DNA from: an uncultured Kiloniellaceae bacterium | GTDB lineage: Bacteria > Pseudomonadota > Alphaproteobacteria > Kiloniellales > Kiloniellaceae | Assembly: GCA_947493695.1 (NCBI GenBank) | Contig: CANLSF010000001.1 | Coordinates: 1,116,001-1,180,000, forward strand | DNA: 64,000 nt | Reading direction: 5' to 3' | In this document: positions 48,613-57,733 of the stretch, in pieces | Position numbering within the stretch: the stretch's first letter is position 1 | Layout: every line of letters begins with the position of its first letter | Position numbers and translations under genes: made by a program | The notes under the pieces: model-generated | What the model was told of the DNA's origin: nothing | The model's input: the letters and a program-made list of their open reading frames with translations, nothing else | Database searches by the model: none

Positions 48613-50220
48613 GTGACCAACTTAGGCCCAGCCGTCAGCAGTCACGGCTTGGACAGACATGCTGTCCACAACTTCGATACCGCGTATTGGAACCTCGATG
48701 CGCCAGCACTCTATGAAATGTCGGTGCGGCGGGGGGATGGTGTCATTGCCCCTGGTGGCGCGTTGGTCGTGCAGACAGGCCATCATACCGGGCGCTCACC
48801 AAAGGATAAATTCATCGTCGATGAGCCCTCGACAAGTGGCAATATCGCCTGGGGTGACGTCAACGTTCCTATGAGCGCCGAGAACTACAGGCGTCTTTAC
48901 AGCAAGGTTCAGGCCCATTTCCAGCGGCGGAATCTTTTTGTCCAGGATGTCTATGCCGGCGCGGATCCTGAGTATCAACTGCGGGCCCGCGTGGTCAGCG
49001 AGAGCGCCTGGCACAGCCTCTTCGCCCGCAACATGTTTATTCAGCCACCGCTTGGTGCACTTACAGATTTTGTGCCCGACTTTACGGTTCTGCATGCGCC
49101 CTATCTGCATGCGGACCCGGCGACCGACGGCACAAACTCCGAGTGCTTTGTGGTGGTCAATTTCGCTGAACGCGTCGTGATTATCGGTGGCACTATTTAC
49201 GCCGGTGAAATCAAGAAATCGATCTTCTCGATCCTCAACTATCTCCTGCCTGAACGGGATGTTCTGCCCATGCACTGCTCTGCCAATATCGGTTCGGGTG
49301 GCGACGCAGCGATCTTTTTCGGGCTTTCCGGTACCGGCAAGACAACGATTTCCGCCGACGGCAACCGAACCCTGATTGGAGACGACGAACACGGCTGGTC
49401 GAGCAAAGGCGTCTTCAACTTCGAAGGCGGTTGCTATGCCAAGGTGATCAACCTCTCCGCCGAGGCTGAGCCGGAAATCTATGCCACGACCCATCGTTTC
49501 GGAACGGTGCTGGAAAACGTCGTGATGGATCCCCAGACTCGGCAACTGGACTTCAATGACGGCAGTCTGACAGAGAATACCCGCGCCAGCTATCCCATTG
49601 ACTTCATTCCAAATGTCTCCGGGGATGGCCGGGGTGGTCAACCTCAGAACATCGTGATGCTGACAGCGGATGCCTTCGGTGTGTTGCCACCGATCAGCGA
49701 ATTGTCGGCTGAACAGGCCATGTATCACTTCCTCTCGGGCTATACGGCGCGCGTCGCAGGGACCGAAAAAGGCGTGACCGAACCCAAGGCGACCTTCTCA
49801 ACATGTTTTGGCGCGCCCTTCATGCCCCGGCACCCTTCGGTCTATGCGCAGATGCTCGGGGACAAGATTACAAAGAGCGGAGCCAAGTGCTGGCTGGTCA
49901 ACACCGGCTGGACCGGCGGCGCCTATGGTACTGGCCAGCGGATGAGCATTGCGCACACCCGTGCGATGGTGCGGGCGGCCCTGGATGGAAAGCTGACCGG
50001 GGTGAACACGGTCCGGCATCCCGACTTCGGATTACTGATCCCGCAGAACTGTCCCGATGTGCCATCGGATGTCCTGGATCCCCGCCTGACCTGGGCCGAC
50101 AAGTCCTCCTATGATCAGACAGCACGGGATCTGACCAGGCGGTTTGCCACGAATTTCAAGCAGTTTGAGGCCTATGTTGACGACGCTGTGACCGCGGCTG
50201 GAATTCACGAGGCTGCTTGA
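48613..50220 (+). CDS. pckA: Phosphoenolpyruvate carboxykinase (ATP)
   Basis: 535 residues from GTG 48613, chosen for GGGAG just upstream; the frame extends to 48577 without a better start. It converts oxaloacetate and ATP to phosphoenolpyruvate, the entry step of gluconeogenesis. Motifs are TGRSPKDKFIVDEP, the kinase loop FFGLSGTGKTTISADGN, LIGDDEHGWS, FEGGCYAKVINLS, and WLVNTGWTGGAYGTGQR with the nucleotide site. In Rhizobiales pckA lies next to chvI/chvG; here four other genes and a 4-kb stretch separate them. A terminator follows the stop. Confidence 0.97.
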   Translation: MTNLGPAVSSHGLDRHAVHNFDTAYWNLDAPALYEMSVRRGDGVIAPGGALVVQTGHHTGRSPKDKFIVDEPSTSGNIAWGDVNVPMSAENYRRLYSKVQAHFQRRNLFVQDVYAGADPEYQLRARVVSESAWHSLFARNMFIQPPLGALTDFVPDFTVLHAPYLHADPATDGTNSECFVVVNFAERVVIIGGTIYAGEIKKSIFSILNYLLPERDVLPMHCSANIGSGGDAAIFFGLSGTGKTTISADGNRTLIGDDEHGWSSKGVFNFEGGCYAKVINLSAEAEPEIYATTHRFGTVLENVVMDPQTRQLDFNDGSLTENTRASYPIDFIPNVSGDGRGGQPQNIVMLTADAFGVLPPISELSAEQAMYHFLSGYTARVAGTEKGVTEPKATFSTCFGAPFMPRHPSVYAQMLGDKITKSGAKCWLVNTGWTGGAYGTGQRMSIAHTRAMVRAALDGKLTGVNTVRHPDFGLLIPQNCPDVPSDVLDPRLTWADKSSYDQTARDLTRRFATNFKQFEAYVDDAVTAAGIHEAA

Positions 50221-50259
50221 GTTTCGACGGGCTCAACCTAAAGCAATAAAACAAAGTTG

Positions 50260-50288
50260 ACGGCCTCCGCATTGCGGGGGCCGTTTTC
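50260..50288 (+). terminator. Rho-independent terminator of pckA
   Basis: ACGGCCTCCGC and GCGGGGGCCGT form an 11-bp stem with one mismatch around ATT, followed by TTTC. It starts 39 bp past the stop codon. Confidence 0.8.
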
Positions 50289-50561
50289 TTGTGTCGCACG
50301 TTTGTGAGCGGGTGAATCTTAAGGTTTTCATAGGGCAACGAACAAGCCATGAACGATGCCCGGCGATATCCGGGGCGCTGATTGCATAAGCAGCTAATTT
50401 ATATGCAATTTTAGCGGTATTGTGATCTATCCGTGACATTGATGTGATATGCAGAGCACCTGTACTTTTTGGGCCGGTTTGTTAAGCTCGCATTAATTTA
50501 TGAGGCGTTTATTGGTGGACGTCGGCAGCGACAATTAACCCGTACCGAGGATCTACCAAGA
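50289..50561. other. Gene-free stretch before the small unknown ORF
   Basis: No ORF or RNA gene is evident. Around 50421-50455 are several TGTGAT/TGACAT-like words (TGTGATCTATC, TGATGTGATATG) that may belong to a promoter or operator for the following small gene. No regulator can be assigned. Confidence 0.45.
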
Positions 50562-50789
50562 ATGCAGCTCTCAACCATCAAAACTTCTTCTTCCTTCCTT
50601 GCCTGGACCGGACGTTTGATCGAAGGAACCGACCGACTGATCGAAGGTCTGCGTGAAGAGTTTCACGCAATCCATTTCCAGGAGCAGGACCGCGCCTTTC
50701 TTGCGACCAGCAAGGGAATGACTTACGCGCCACTGGAAGAAACCTACTACGCTCAAAACAGCAGTTTCGACAGCGTCACCACTCACTAA
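50562..50789 (+). CDS. Small protein of unknown function, 75 residues
   Basis: It begins at ATG 50562 with GAGG about 10 bases upstream; the frame is open back to 50469 but without a convincing start. Third codon positions are mostly G or C, as in real genes here. It contains an amphipathic, repeated segment GRLIEGTDRLIEGLREEF and a C-terminal Tyr/Ser/Thr-rich end. No membrane segment or known domain is seen. It stands alone between pckA and a Cache-domain gene, and a terminator-like hairpin lies 150 bp downstream. Confidence 0.6.
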   Translation: MQLSTIKTSSSFLAWTGRLIEGTDRLIEGLREEFHAIHFQEQDRAFLATSKGMTYAPLEETYYAQNSSFDSVTTH

Positions 50790-51258
50790 GTCTGCGCACG
50801 GCGGCTTATTGGCTGCCAGATGCGATGCATTTGTTTGAGATATTTGGCTGTTCAATCAGGCTCGAATTTGTACCTAGGCCGCACAGCCCTCACAAGCGCC
50901 AAGACAATGATCGGCATTACCTCCGCCAGCACAGCCGAACGGCTTAATCCCAGAGCTTCTTACCCGGCTCCGGGATTAAGCTTTTTGAAAACGAGTTCAG
51001 TTTAGGCACAGGGATAATCTGCGCCATCAGCACAGCTGACGGTTTCAAGTCTGTCCCGTCATAGATTTTCCCACTCATGTCCAAAGTGCACGCGGTGCCA
51101 ACTGCGGCTCACGCGCAGATGTCATGAGGTTGGTATGGGGGGGATGAACACTCGAAGCTCCTGCCTATGACTTGAGATATGCGATTCCTTAAAGCATGCC
51201 GATTTATCTCTTGGGGATTAGTCAGAGGATTTTTTTCACATCTCTTGGGAGGATCAGA
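50790..51258. other. 469-bp region without a recognised gene
   Basis: It contains a strong terminator-like hairpin (50942-50986) and otherwise nothing I can assign. A small plus-strand RNA ending at that hairpin is possible. A 44-codon minus-strand ORF (51078-50944) overlaps the hairpin and is not called. Confidence 0.5.
50942..50986 (+). terminator. Strong rho-independent terminator-like hairpin
   Basis: GCTTAATCCC (50942-50951) pairs perfectly with GGGATTAAGC (50972-50981), extended inward by GAGC and GCTC across one mismatch, and TTTTT follows. It lies 153 bp after the small ORF at 50562-50789 and may end that transcript or a separate small RNA. Confidence 0.7.
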
Positions 51259-51708
51259 ATGAAGATCAAATTTTTTGCTGCCGTTATGGCATTGCTGTTG
51301 GGTTTTACCGGCTCTGCTTTTGCATCAACGAATGCGAGCCCCGATGAAGCCAAGGATCTGGCGTTGAAAGCGGCAAGCTTTCTGAAGCAGCAGGGTGAAG
51401 AGGCCGCGTTCGAAGCCTTCATGACACCGGGTGGTGAATGGCACGACCGGGATCTCTACGTTTTTGTCATCAAGGACGATGGCACAATGCTGGCACATGG
51501 CGCCAAAAAGACACTGGTGGGCCGCAATCTGATCGGCCTGAAGGATGTCGACGGTAAGGCTTTCGTGGTCGAGGAAGTCAGCGTGCAAGATGAAGCCTGG
51601 GTAGACTACAAGTGGCAGAACCCGAAATCCAACGCGATTGAAAAGAAAACCAGCTACATTATTCGTGTTGGTGGCATGATTGTCGGCGTTGGTGCTTACG
51701 CGTCTTAG
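51259..51708 (+). CDS. Secreted single-Cache-domain protein
   Basis: 149 residues from ATG 51259 with GGGAGGATC upstream. The N-terminus (MKIKFFAAVMALLLGFTGSA) is a typical signal peptide. The rest is one small Cache-type sensor domain: EAKDLALKAASFLKQQGEE, DLYVFVIKDDGTMLAHGAK, VGRNLIGLKDVDGKAFV and the end YIIRVGGMIVGVGAY. There is no transmembrane anchor or signalling domain, so it is probably a free periplasmic ligand-binding protein. It stands alone; the partner is unknown. Confidence 0.88.
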   Translation: MKIKFFAAVMALLLGFTGSAFASTNASPDEAKDLALKAASFLKQQGEEAAFEAFMTPGGEWHDRDLYVFVIKDDGTMLAHGAKKTLVGRNLIGLKDVDGKAFVVEEVSVQDEAWVDYKWQNPKSNAIEKKTSYIIRVGGMIVGVGAYAS

Positions 51709-51727
51709 TTTGCGTATTTGAGAGTGC

Positions 51728-51852
51728 GATCGTTTTTGGCCTGGCGCGGATCACGTTTTGCCGGCCAAGAACGATCCATCTCGCCTGGTTTGCGCAAATT
51801 TACCGGAACGACAGAGCGCCCGCAGCGATTCTATCTGATCCGGATTGTTTCT
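51728..51852. repeat. Dispersed palindromic intergenic repeat, copy C
   Basis: GATCGTTTTTGGCC (51728-51741) and GGCCAAGAACGATC (51763-51776) form one inverted repeat with a single mismatch. Directly after it is a degenerate core with ACCGGAACGACAGAGCGCC and GCGATTCTATCTGATCC, clearly related to copies A and B. As in copy A, GATCCATCT joins the two parts. It lies between the Cache gene and polA; the following TTCTGTTTTTT may help to end transcription. Confidence 0.7.
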
Positions 51853-51872
51853 GTTTTTTATGAACCCATAGC

Positions 51873-54671
51873 CTAATGTGCCTCGGCCCAGTTGTCTCCT
51901 ACGCCCGCGTCGGCCACAAGTGGCACGGAGAGCTTGAGCACGGGTGAGCAGGCGTTTTCCATGACTTCACGGACCACGGCAGTGGTTTCCTCAATCTGAG
52001 CTTCAGGCACTTCGAACAGCAGTTCATCGTGAACCTGAAGCAGCATCTTTGAATCGAGACCTGCAGAGGTCAGGGCGTGTGGCACCCGAATCATCGCCCG
52101 TTTGATCACATCCGCTGCCGTGCCCTGAATGGGCGCGTTGATGGCGGCCCGCTCGCCGAAGTTCTTTCGCGCGGGATTCTTTTCACCGATGGCCGGAATG
52201 TGAATCTTGCGGCCGAAGAGGGTCGTGACGAAGCCGTGTTTTTTACAATCCTCCTTGGCGCGTTCCATGTAGGCGCGGATGCCGGGATAGCGCTCAAAGT
52301 AGGCCGCGATGTAATTTTTGGCGTCGTTCTGGGGGATGCGCAGGTTGTTGGCGAGGCCAAAGGCTGAGATCCCATAGATAATTCCGAAATTGATCGCTTT
52401 GGCCTGACGCCGGATCATCGGGTCCATGCCCTCGACCGGCACCCCGAAGACCTGGCTGGCGGTAATGGCGTGGATATCCTGGCCCTCCAGGAAGGCCTGG
52501 CGCAGGGAATCGATGTCGGCGATCTCAGCGGCGAGGCGCAGTTCGATCTGACTGTAATCGACTGAAAGCAGCTTGCAGCCCTCTTCCGCCACGAAAGCCT
52601 CACGAATTTTGCGGCCTTCCTCCGTACGGATCGGAATATTCTGAAGGTTGGGGTCGTTTGATGACAGCCGCCCCGTCGAGGCGATGGCCTGTGCATAGGA
52701 GGTATGGATTCGGCCTGTCTCCGGATTGATCTGCTCCTGCAGAGAGTCCGTGTAGGTGCTTTTCAGCTTTGCCAGCTGCCGCCAATCCAGAACACGGGCG
52801 GGGAGATCGTGTCCCTGGGCGGCCAGGCTTTCCAGGATGTCGGCACCGGTAGCGTAGGCGCCGCTTTTGCCTTTCTTTCCCCCCGGGAGGCTCATTTCAT
52901 CGAACAGGATCTCACCCAGTTGTTTGGGGGAACCAATGGTGAAACTGCGCCCCGCCATTTCATGGATTTGCGTTTCCAGCTCCGACAGCCGTTGAGCAAA
53001 ATCGTTGGACATGCGCCGTAGGACGTCCCGGTCCACCTTGATCCCTGTGCGTTCCATATTTGCCAGTACCGGCACGAGCGGTCGTTCGATGGTTTCGTAA
53101 ACCGTTGTCATCTGATCGGTGACCAGGCGCGGTTTCAGCAGAGCGTGCAGCCGACCGGTGATGTCAGCGTCTTCCGCTGCATAGTCGAGCGCCTTGTCCA
53201 GCGGCACCTTGTCGAACGTCACCTGGGACTTCCCGCTGCCGGCAACGTCTTTGAACTTGATGGTATCATAGTCCAGATGAAGCTGGGCCAGGTCGTCCAT
53301 GCCGTGACCGTGCAGGCCCCCTTCGACCACGTAGGACAGCAGCATGGTGTCGTCGATCGGCGCCATCTCGATGCCGTAGCGCGCCAGAATGATCATATCG
53401 TATTTGATGTTCTGGCCGATCTTCAGCACACCGGGATCTTCCAGCAGCGGCTTGAGCAATGCGATGGCTTCGTCGAGGGGGATCTGTTCGGGCGCTTCTT
53501 CGGCTTTGTCCTGTGGGGCCAAGAGATCCAGTCCACCCTGGTCGGTATTTGTCGCTGCTGAATCGGCAGAACGGTGACCGAGGGGGATATAACAGGCCTT
53601 TCCGGCTTCGCAAGAAAGGCTGACACCCACAAGTTCAGCGCGGTGGGCATTCAGGCCGGTGGTTTCCGTATCGACAGTGACGCTGCCGAGCTTGTTGGCC
53701 GCGGCGATCCAACGCTTTAAAGCATCCGCCGTCTGAACCAATTCGTATTGAGCCTCGGTCGGTCCCGCGTCCTGTTCGGCAACAGCTGCGGTGTCGTCGC
53801 CCAGCATCTCGCCGAGGCGCGCGATGATCGAGCGGAAACCGTTTTCCTCCAGAAAGGCCCGTAGGACAGGACCATCCGGGTCGATGCGGTCAAAGCCGGA
53901 TAGGTCATCATCGACCGGAACGTCGCGCTTCAGTTCCACCAGCCGCCGGCTGACGCGGGCCAGTTCAGCGTGCTCAATCAGGTTCTGGCGCCGTTTCGGC
54001 TGCTTGATCTCTTCGGCCCGGCTCAGCAGGGACTCCAGATCGCCATATTCGTTGATCAACTGGGCGGCGGTCTTGATGCCGATACCCGGCACTCCCGGCA
54101 CGTTATCCACCGAGTCTCCGGCCAGAGCCTGAACATCGATTACACGGTCCGGCGCAACGCCGAACTTCTCGAGCACCTGTTCTTCGCCGATCGGAATGTT
54201 TTTCATGGGATCGAACAGGGCGATCCCCGGCTCGACCAGCTGCATGAGATCCTTGTCGGAAGAAACGATCGTCACCTGAACCCCGGCGGCCTTTGCCTGC
54301 TGGGCATAGGTCGCAATCAGGTCGTCAGCCTCGTAACCCTTCATCTCGATTGAAGGCAGGTTAAAGGCACGGGTTGCTTCCCGGATCAGAGCAAATTGAG
54401 GAATAAGTTCTTCGGGCGCGTCCGGCCGTTGAGCTTTGTATTCCGGATAGAATTCGTTCCGGAAAGATTCCCGACCGGCATCGAAGATGACCGCAAAACC
54501 ATCCGAATCGTGGTCGTTCAACAGCTTGATCAGCATGTTGGTGTAGCCAAAGACCGCATTCACCGGCGTACCGTCGGGACGTGTCATGGGGCGAATACCG
54601 AAGAAGGCTCGGAAAATATAACCGGAGCCGTCGATCAGATAGATGTGCTTGAAGGGAATTGAATTGCTCAT
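51873..54671 (-). CDS. polA: DNA polymerase I
   Basis: 932 residues with all three domains. The 5'-3' exonuclease (about 1-300) starts IYLIDGSGYIFRAFFGIRP and holds VSSDKDLMQLV and VPGVPGIGIKTAAQLI. The 3'-5' exonuclease begins at about 310; its VDTETTGLNAHRAELVGVS near residue 330 keeps the catalytic Asp and Glu. The polymerase (about 560-932) shows LLSVDYSQIELRLAAEIA at about 704, KAINFGIIYGISAFGLA and LLQVHDELLFEVPE. Proofreading looks intact. A possible CtrA-type site lies about 45 bp before the start. Confidence 0.98.
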   Translation of the reverse strand: MSNSIPFKHIYLIDGSGYIFRAFFGIRPMTRPDGTPVNAVFGYTNMLIKLLNDHDSDGFAVIFDAGRESFRNEFYPEYKAQRPDAPEELIPQFALIREATRAFNLPSIEMKGYEADDLIATYAQQAKAAGVQVTIVSSDKDLMQLVEPGIALFDPMKNIPIGEEQVLEKFGVAPDRVIDVQALAGDSVDNVPGVPGIGIKTAAQLINEYGDLESLLSRAEEIKQPKRRQNLIEHAELARVSRRLVELKRDVPVDDDLSGFDRIDPDGPVLRAFLEENGFRSIIARLGEMLGDDTAAVAEQDAGPTEAQYELVQTADALKRWIAAANKLGSVTVDTETTGLNAHRAELVGVSLSCEAGKACYIPLGHRSADSAATNTDQGGLDLLAPQDKAEEAPEQIPLDEAIALLKPLLEDPGVLKIGQNIKYDMIILARYGIEMAPIDDTMLLSYVVEGGLHGHGMDDLAQLHLDYDTIKFKDVAGSGKSQVTFDKVPLDKALDYAAEDADITGRLHALLKPRLVTDQMTTVYETIERPLVPVLANMERTGIKVDRDVLRRMSNDFAQRLSELETQIHEMAGRSFTIGSPKQLGEILFDEMSLPGGKKGKSGAYATGADILESLAAQGHDLPARVLDWRQLAKLKSTYTDSLQEQINPETGRIHTSYAQAIASTGRLSSNDPNLQNIPIRTEEGRKIREAFVAEEGCKLLSVDYSQIELRLAAEIADIDSLRQAFLEGQDIHAITASQVFGVPVEGMDPMIRRQAKAINFGIIYGISAFGLANNLRIPQNDAKNYIAAYFERYPGIRAYMERAKEDCKKHGFVTTLFGRKIHIPAIGEKNPARKNFGERAAINAPIQGTAADVIKRAMIRVPHALTSAGLDSKMLLQVHDELLFEVPEAQIEETTAVVREVMENACSPVLKLSVPLVADAGVGDNWAEAH

Positions 54672-55011
54672 GGCCGGGAGAATGCCGGAGAAGACCGGGG
54701 CCGTCCAGTGCGGTTAAGAAGGGGTTAAGAATACGGAAATTGAGGTGATCTCAATGCTGTTTCGATGGGGTTTTCGAACAGGCGCGTACCCCCGAACTGG
54801 CCGACTTTACGTTGCTTGGTGGTTAACCCCTTGCCACAGATCGTAAATTTGGCACGATAACGGTCGCAATTCATGGGGCCTCACCTTAAATCCGTAGAAA
54901 GCTTAAGCGAATAAAAACCTTGTTGGTGCGACCCTAAGGCCTGTCGCCGCGTACCCCAAGCTATTGGTTCTACGGGCAATTTGAGCAATATCGCAGCAGC
55001 GGATTTTCTTT
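54672..55011. other. Divergent intergenic region between polA and the acyltransferase gene
   Basis: 340 bp with no gene. It has a higher A and T content than the flanks, several TTAA words and TTAA-N7-TTAA at 54714-54728. No clear sigma-70 promoter is visible for the acyltransferase gene. Confidence 0.5.
54714..54728. promoter_or_regulatory. CtrA-box-like site upstream of polA
   Basis: TTAA GAAGGGG TTAA matches the TTAA-N7-TTAA core of the alphaproteobacterial cell-cycle regulator CtrA. It lies 43 bp from the polA start. The pattern is short, so chance is a real possibility. Confidence 0.3.
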
Positions 55012-56169
55012 ATGAAGATTTTGGCGTCATTGGATCGATCTGCGAGCGCAGCCTTTGAGCTTCAGGGGCACTCGAAAGGCTGGTTACAGTCGATTGAAGG
55101 TTTGCGGGGCGTCGCGGCCTTCATGGTGTTCTTGGTGCACTACGCGACCCTAGTTCAACCCTGGGTCCCGGACGAGTCGCTGACACATGTCGTCGGTGAG
55201 GCTGTGTTTATCATCGGGCATGTCGGCGTGGATGTCTTTTTCGCGATCAGTGGCTTTTTAATCTACGCCATGCTTATCCGGAAAGAACGTGCAATCCTAC
55301 CCTACACACGGCGGCGTGTCGGTCGGATTTATCCGACCTTCCTGGCGGTTATGCTGATCTATACGGTCTTATCCTTTGTCTTCCCTGAAGAGAGCAAGAT
55401 CCCGGCAGGTGAAGGCGAGGCAGCTTGGTATCTCTTCGCCAACTACCTACTGCTGCCGGGCGTTCTGGATATTGAACCCATGATCGCTGTTGCATGGTCG
55501 CTCAGCTATGAAATGTTCTTTTACCTGATTATGCCGCTGCTTTTTCTGGTGTTCCCTTTGCGCAAGTGCTCGGCCTGGGTGAGAATCTCTTTCTGGTGCC
55601 TGTTCTGGGTCGGTGGATTTATCCTCGCGCCCGGACACTTTCGTGCGTCGATGTTTATTGTGGGGTTCATGGTTTACGAGACCTCGCAGATGATTGACCG
55701 TGAGCGCGGCTCGGCTGCTCTGACTCTCTCTGCGCTGACGGCTTTTGCCGCGGTTCTAGCATTCAAGGTCTCTATCTACTTCGACTTGGTGACCTTTAAG
55801 AATGCAGGCATCATGAGCAGAGTCATGCTGTTCGGGGCGTGCTACTTGTTGTGCATTGCGGCTTTTTGCAAAGACGGTTGGCTTTCACGATTTTTTTCGC
55901 AGCGCTATATGCGTTACTTCGGCAATATCAGTTACTCGTTTTATCTGATCCACGGCCTGACGCTGAAGGCAATTTTCCTGGTTCTGGGCGTGATTCTGCC
56001 ATCCGTGGACTATGCCGGGTTTTTATGGTTCTGGCTCTTGTTCCTACCGGCTTTTCTCGCGGCAACTGCCGTTTCGACGCTACTGTTTTTACTGGTCGAA
56101 CGTCCGTTTTCGCTGGATGGGGTAAGCTTGTTCAAACTTGCGCGCGCGCGTTCTGCTGCGGCGTCCTAG
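55012..56169 (+). CDS. Membrane acyltransferase, acyltransferase-3 family
   Basis: 385 residues with about ten membrane helices. The N-terminal LQSIEGLRGVAAFMVFLVHY carries the usual R-G-x-A-A and the active-site His region; GHVGVDVFFAISGFLIYAML, the TRRRVGRIYPTF block and NISYSFYLIHGLTLKAIF are standard for OafA/YrhL-type enzymes. These transfer acetyl or other acyl groups to sugars of polysaccharides or lipopolysaccharide; the acceptor is not known here. It starts at ATG 55012 and ends 50 bp before a convergent gene. No polysaccharide cluster lies nearby. Confidence 0.93.
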   Translation: MKILASLDRSASAAFELQGHSKGWLQSIEGLRGVAAFMVFLVHYATLVQPWVPDESLTHVVGEAVFIIGHVGVDVFFAISGFLIYAMLIRKERAILPYTRRRVGRIYPTFLAVMLIYTVLSFVFPEESKIPAGEGEAAWYLFANYLLLPGVLDIEPMIAVAWSLSYEMFFYLIMPLLFLVFPLRKCSAWVRISFWCLFWVGGFILAPGHFRASMFIVGFMVYETSQMIDRERGSAALTLSALTAFAAVLAFKVSIYFDLVTFKNAGIMSRVMLFGACYLLCIAAFCKDGWLSRFFSQRYMRYFGNISYSFYLIHGLTLKAIFLVLGVILPSVDYAGFLWFWLLFLPAFLAATAVSTLLFLLVERPFSLDGVSLFKLARARSAAAS

Positions 56170-56219
56170 TATGAGACTCATCGACCGCGCTTCAATGTCG
56201 CGTTTCGACATCGAACTCT

Positions 56220-57608
56220 TCAAGCGGCTGTCGTGTCTCTTGAGACGGTGTCGTTCGTAAGATCTCCGGGCGCTGTCATCGCCTCAATGAGTTTTGCCGC
56301 CGGGCCCGCTCCCTTGGAAACGGATGTGACGGCTGCTTTCAGTTCGTCGATCCTGTGTGTTGACAGCGTGCAGGCTGCATAGCGATGAAACTTCTCCAGG
56401 ATTTCGGCATCACTCAACGGGTTTTCGACATTGCCGCGCCCGACGGAAGCTTCAGATGTAAGCTGGCGTCCGTCTTTTAAATGCAGGGTTACGTGGGTCA
56501 GGCGTTCGGCGGGAAAACGCCTGTTGTAGTCGTCGGTCTCGCGCAGGATCATGGAGCGGCTGAGGCGAAGAGTTTCAGGGTCCTGCAAAGCGGCGCCATC
56601 GATCTGGGCGGTTTCAAGTTGACCATGCACAAGTGCGGCGGCCAGAGGGAAAGGCAGGCTGTACTGTGCGGCTTCCGTGTCCGCGGGTTCCCGCGTTGCT
56701 AATCTGGTAGCCTCGTGAAAGGCGAAGACTTCGACATGACCGATGTCCTTGGCACTCAAACCATGGGCCTTGCGGAGATCCAATGCAGCCTCGGTGGCGG
56801 GCTGCGCCCAGCGGCAAACCGGATAGGGTTTGAAATACTGATCCAACATCAGCCAGCGGCTTCCAAGGTCCTTCCAGTATTCAGCCGCCTCATCTGATTC
56901 GATCGTCAGTGCTGGTGCGCCGGTGAAGCCGTCTGCGGCGAGAAAGGCAGCCGAAACACCAGCCATGGCGCCCCAGCCTGCACCGTCTTTCAGCATGGTC
57001 GGATGATCGATACAGCGCATCATCTGGCTGCGCGGGCCGTGATACTCGGCAATCCCGAGCGCATGGCGGCTGTGCTCTGAATCAAGGCCGAGGCGCCTGG
57101 AACCCAGCGCGGCGCAGGCTACGGCAACCCAGGCACCGGAGGTGTGATAATCCGGCACGGTTGCATGAAGTGAGACGCCGGCCCGGATTGCGAGCTCATA
57201 ACCGATCACCAGACTTGTCATGAAGTCCGCGGCTGTCATTTCCTCCCGACCCATCTGATGCCCTGCCAAGGCAATAAGGGCAGGTAGAACTGCTGCGCCC
57301 GCGTGACCCTTGGCGTCCGGATAACCGTCATGGGCATCGACGCTGTCGATAGTCATGCCGCCGGCGAGTGCCGCCCCTGCCGGACTAACTGCGCGCCCGT
57401 CAAAGATCAGATCCGCCGCGGAACCGGCGCTAGCGCCGAACTGCGAGGCTGCATGATCGCGGATGATCCGGGACAGTGCTGTCCCGCTGCCTGCAGCGGC
57501 CACACCGCATAGGTCGAGCAGACAGCGCCAGGCCTGATGTTTTACTTCGCGCGGGAGGTCGTCGAAGGTCAGACCGTGCAGGAAATCCAGTGTCTTCGTG
57601 CTTGTCAA
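56220..57608 (-). CDS. MmgE/PrpD-family protein
   Basis: 462 residues. The family includes 2-methylcitrate dehydratase, cis-aconitate decarboxylase and many untested relatives. Hallmarks are the N-terminal LLDLCGVAAAGSGTALSR, GMTIDSVDAHDGYPDAKGHAG (conserved Asp/His region), VIGYELAIRAGVSLH and KPYPVCRWAQPATEAAL. A precise substrate cannot be given. It lies 125 bp after the mandelate-racemase-type gene on the same strand, so they may be co-expressed in an acid-catabolism pathway. Confidence 0.9.
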   Translation of the reverse strand: MTSTKTLDFLHGLTFDDLPREVKHQAWRCLLDLCGVAAAGSGTALSRIIRDHAASQFGASAGSAADLIFDGRAVSPAGAALAGGMTIDSVDAHDGYPDAKGHAGAAVLPALIALAGHQMGREEMTAADFMTSLVIGYELAIRAGVSLHATVPDYHTSGAWVAVACAALGSRRLGLDSEHSRHALGIAEYHGPRSQMMRCIDHPTMLKDGAGWGAMAGVSAAFLAADGFTGAPALTIESDEAAEYWKDLGSRWLMLDQYFKPYPVCRWAQPATEAALDLRKAHGLSAKDIGHVEVFAFHEATRLATREPADTEAAQYSLPFPLAAALVHGQLETAQIDGAALQDPETLRLSRSMILRETDDYNRRFPAERLTHVTLHLKDGRQLTSEASVGRGNVENPLSDAEILEKFHRYAACTLSTHRIDELKAAVTSVSKGAGPAAKLIEAMTAPGDLTNDTVSRDTTAA

Positions 57609-57733
57609 AGTCAGCCCCTGAAGGAATTAGTGCGAGTACCATGTCACTCCAGGAGTCAGCTTACCGGCATAGCAGAGATCAAATGGTTCTCACTCCGACC
57701 CTGAATTATCTGCAATCGTCCGCTTGAGCTTTG

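Noticed and set aside
48796-49728. 310-codon minus-strand ORF opposite pckA
   Set aside because: Antisense shadow of pckA with no protein-like features.
50421-50431. TGTGATCTATC word shared with the ahcY upstream region
   Set aside because: An 11-base match between two places in 64 kb is expected by chance many times.
50944-51078. 44-codon minus-strand ORF (MSGKIYDGTDLKPS...)
   Set aside because: It looks partly protein-like, but it is short, has no clear ribosome-binding site and its end lies in the strong hairpin at 50942-50986.
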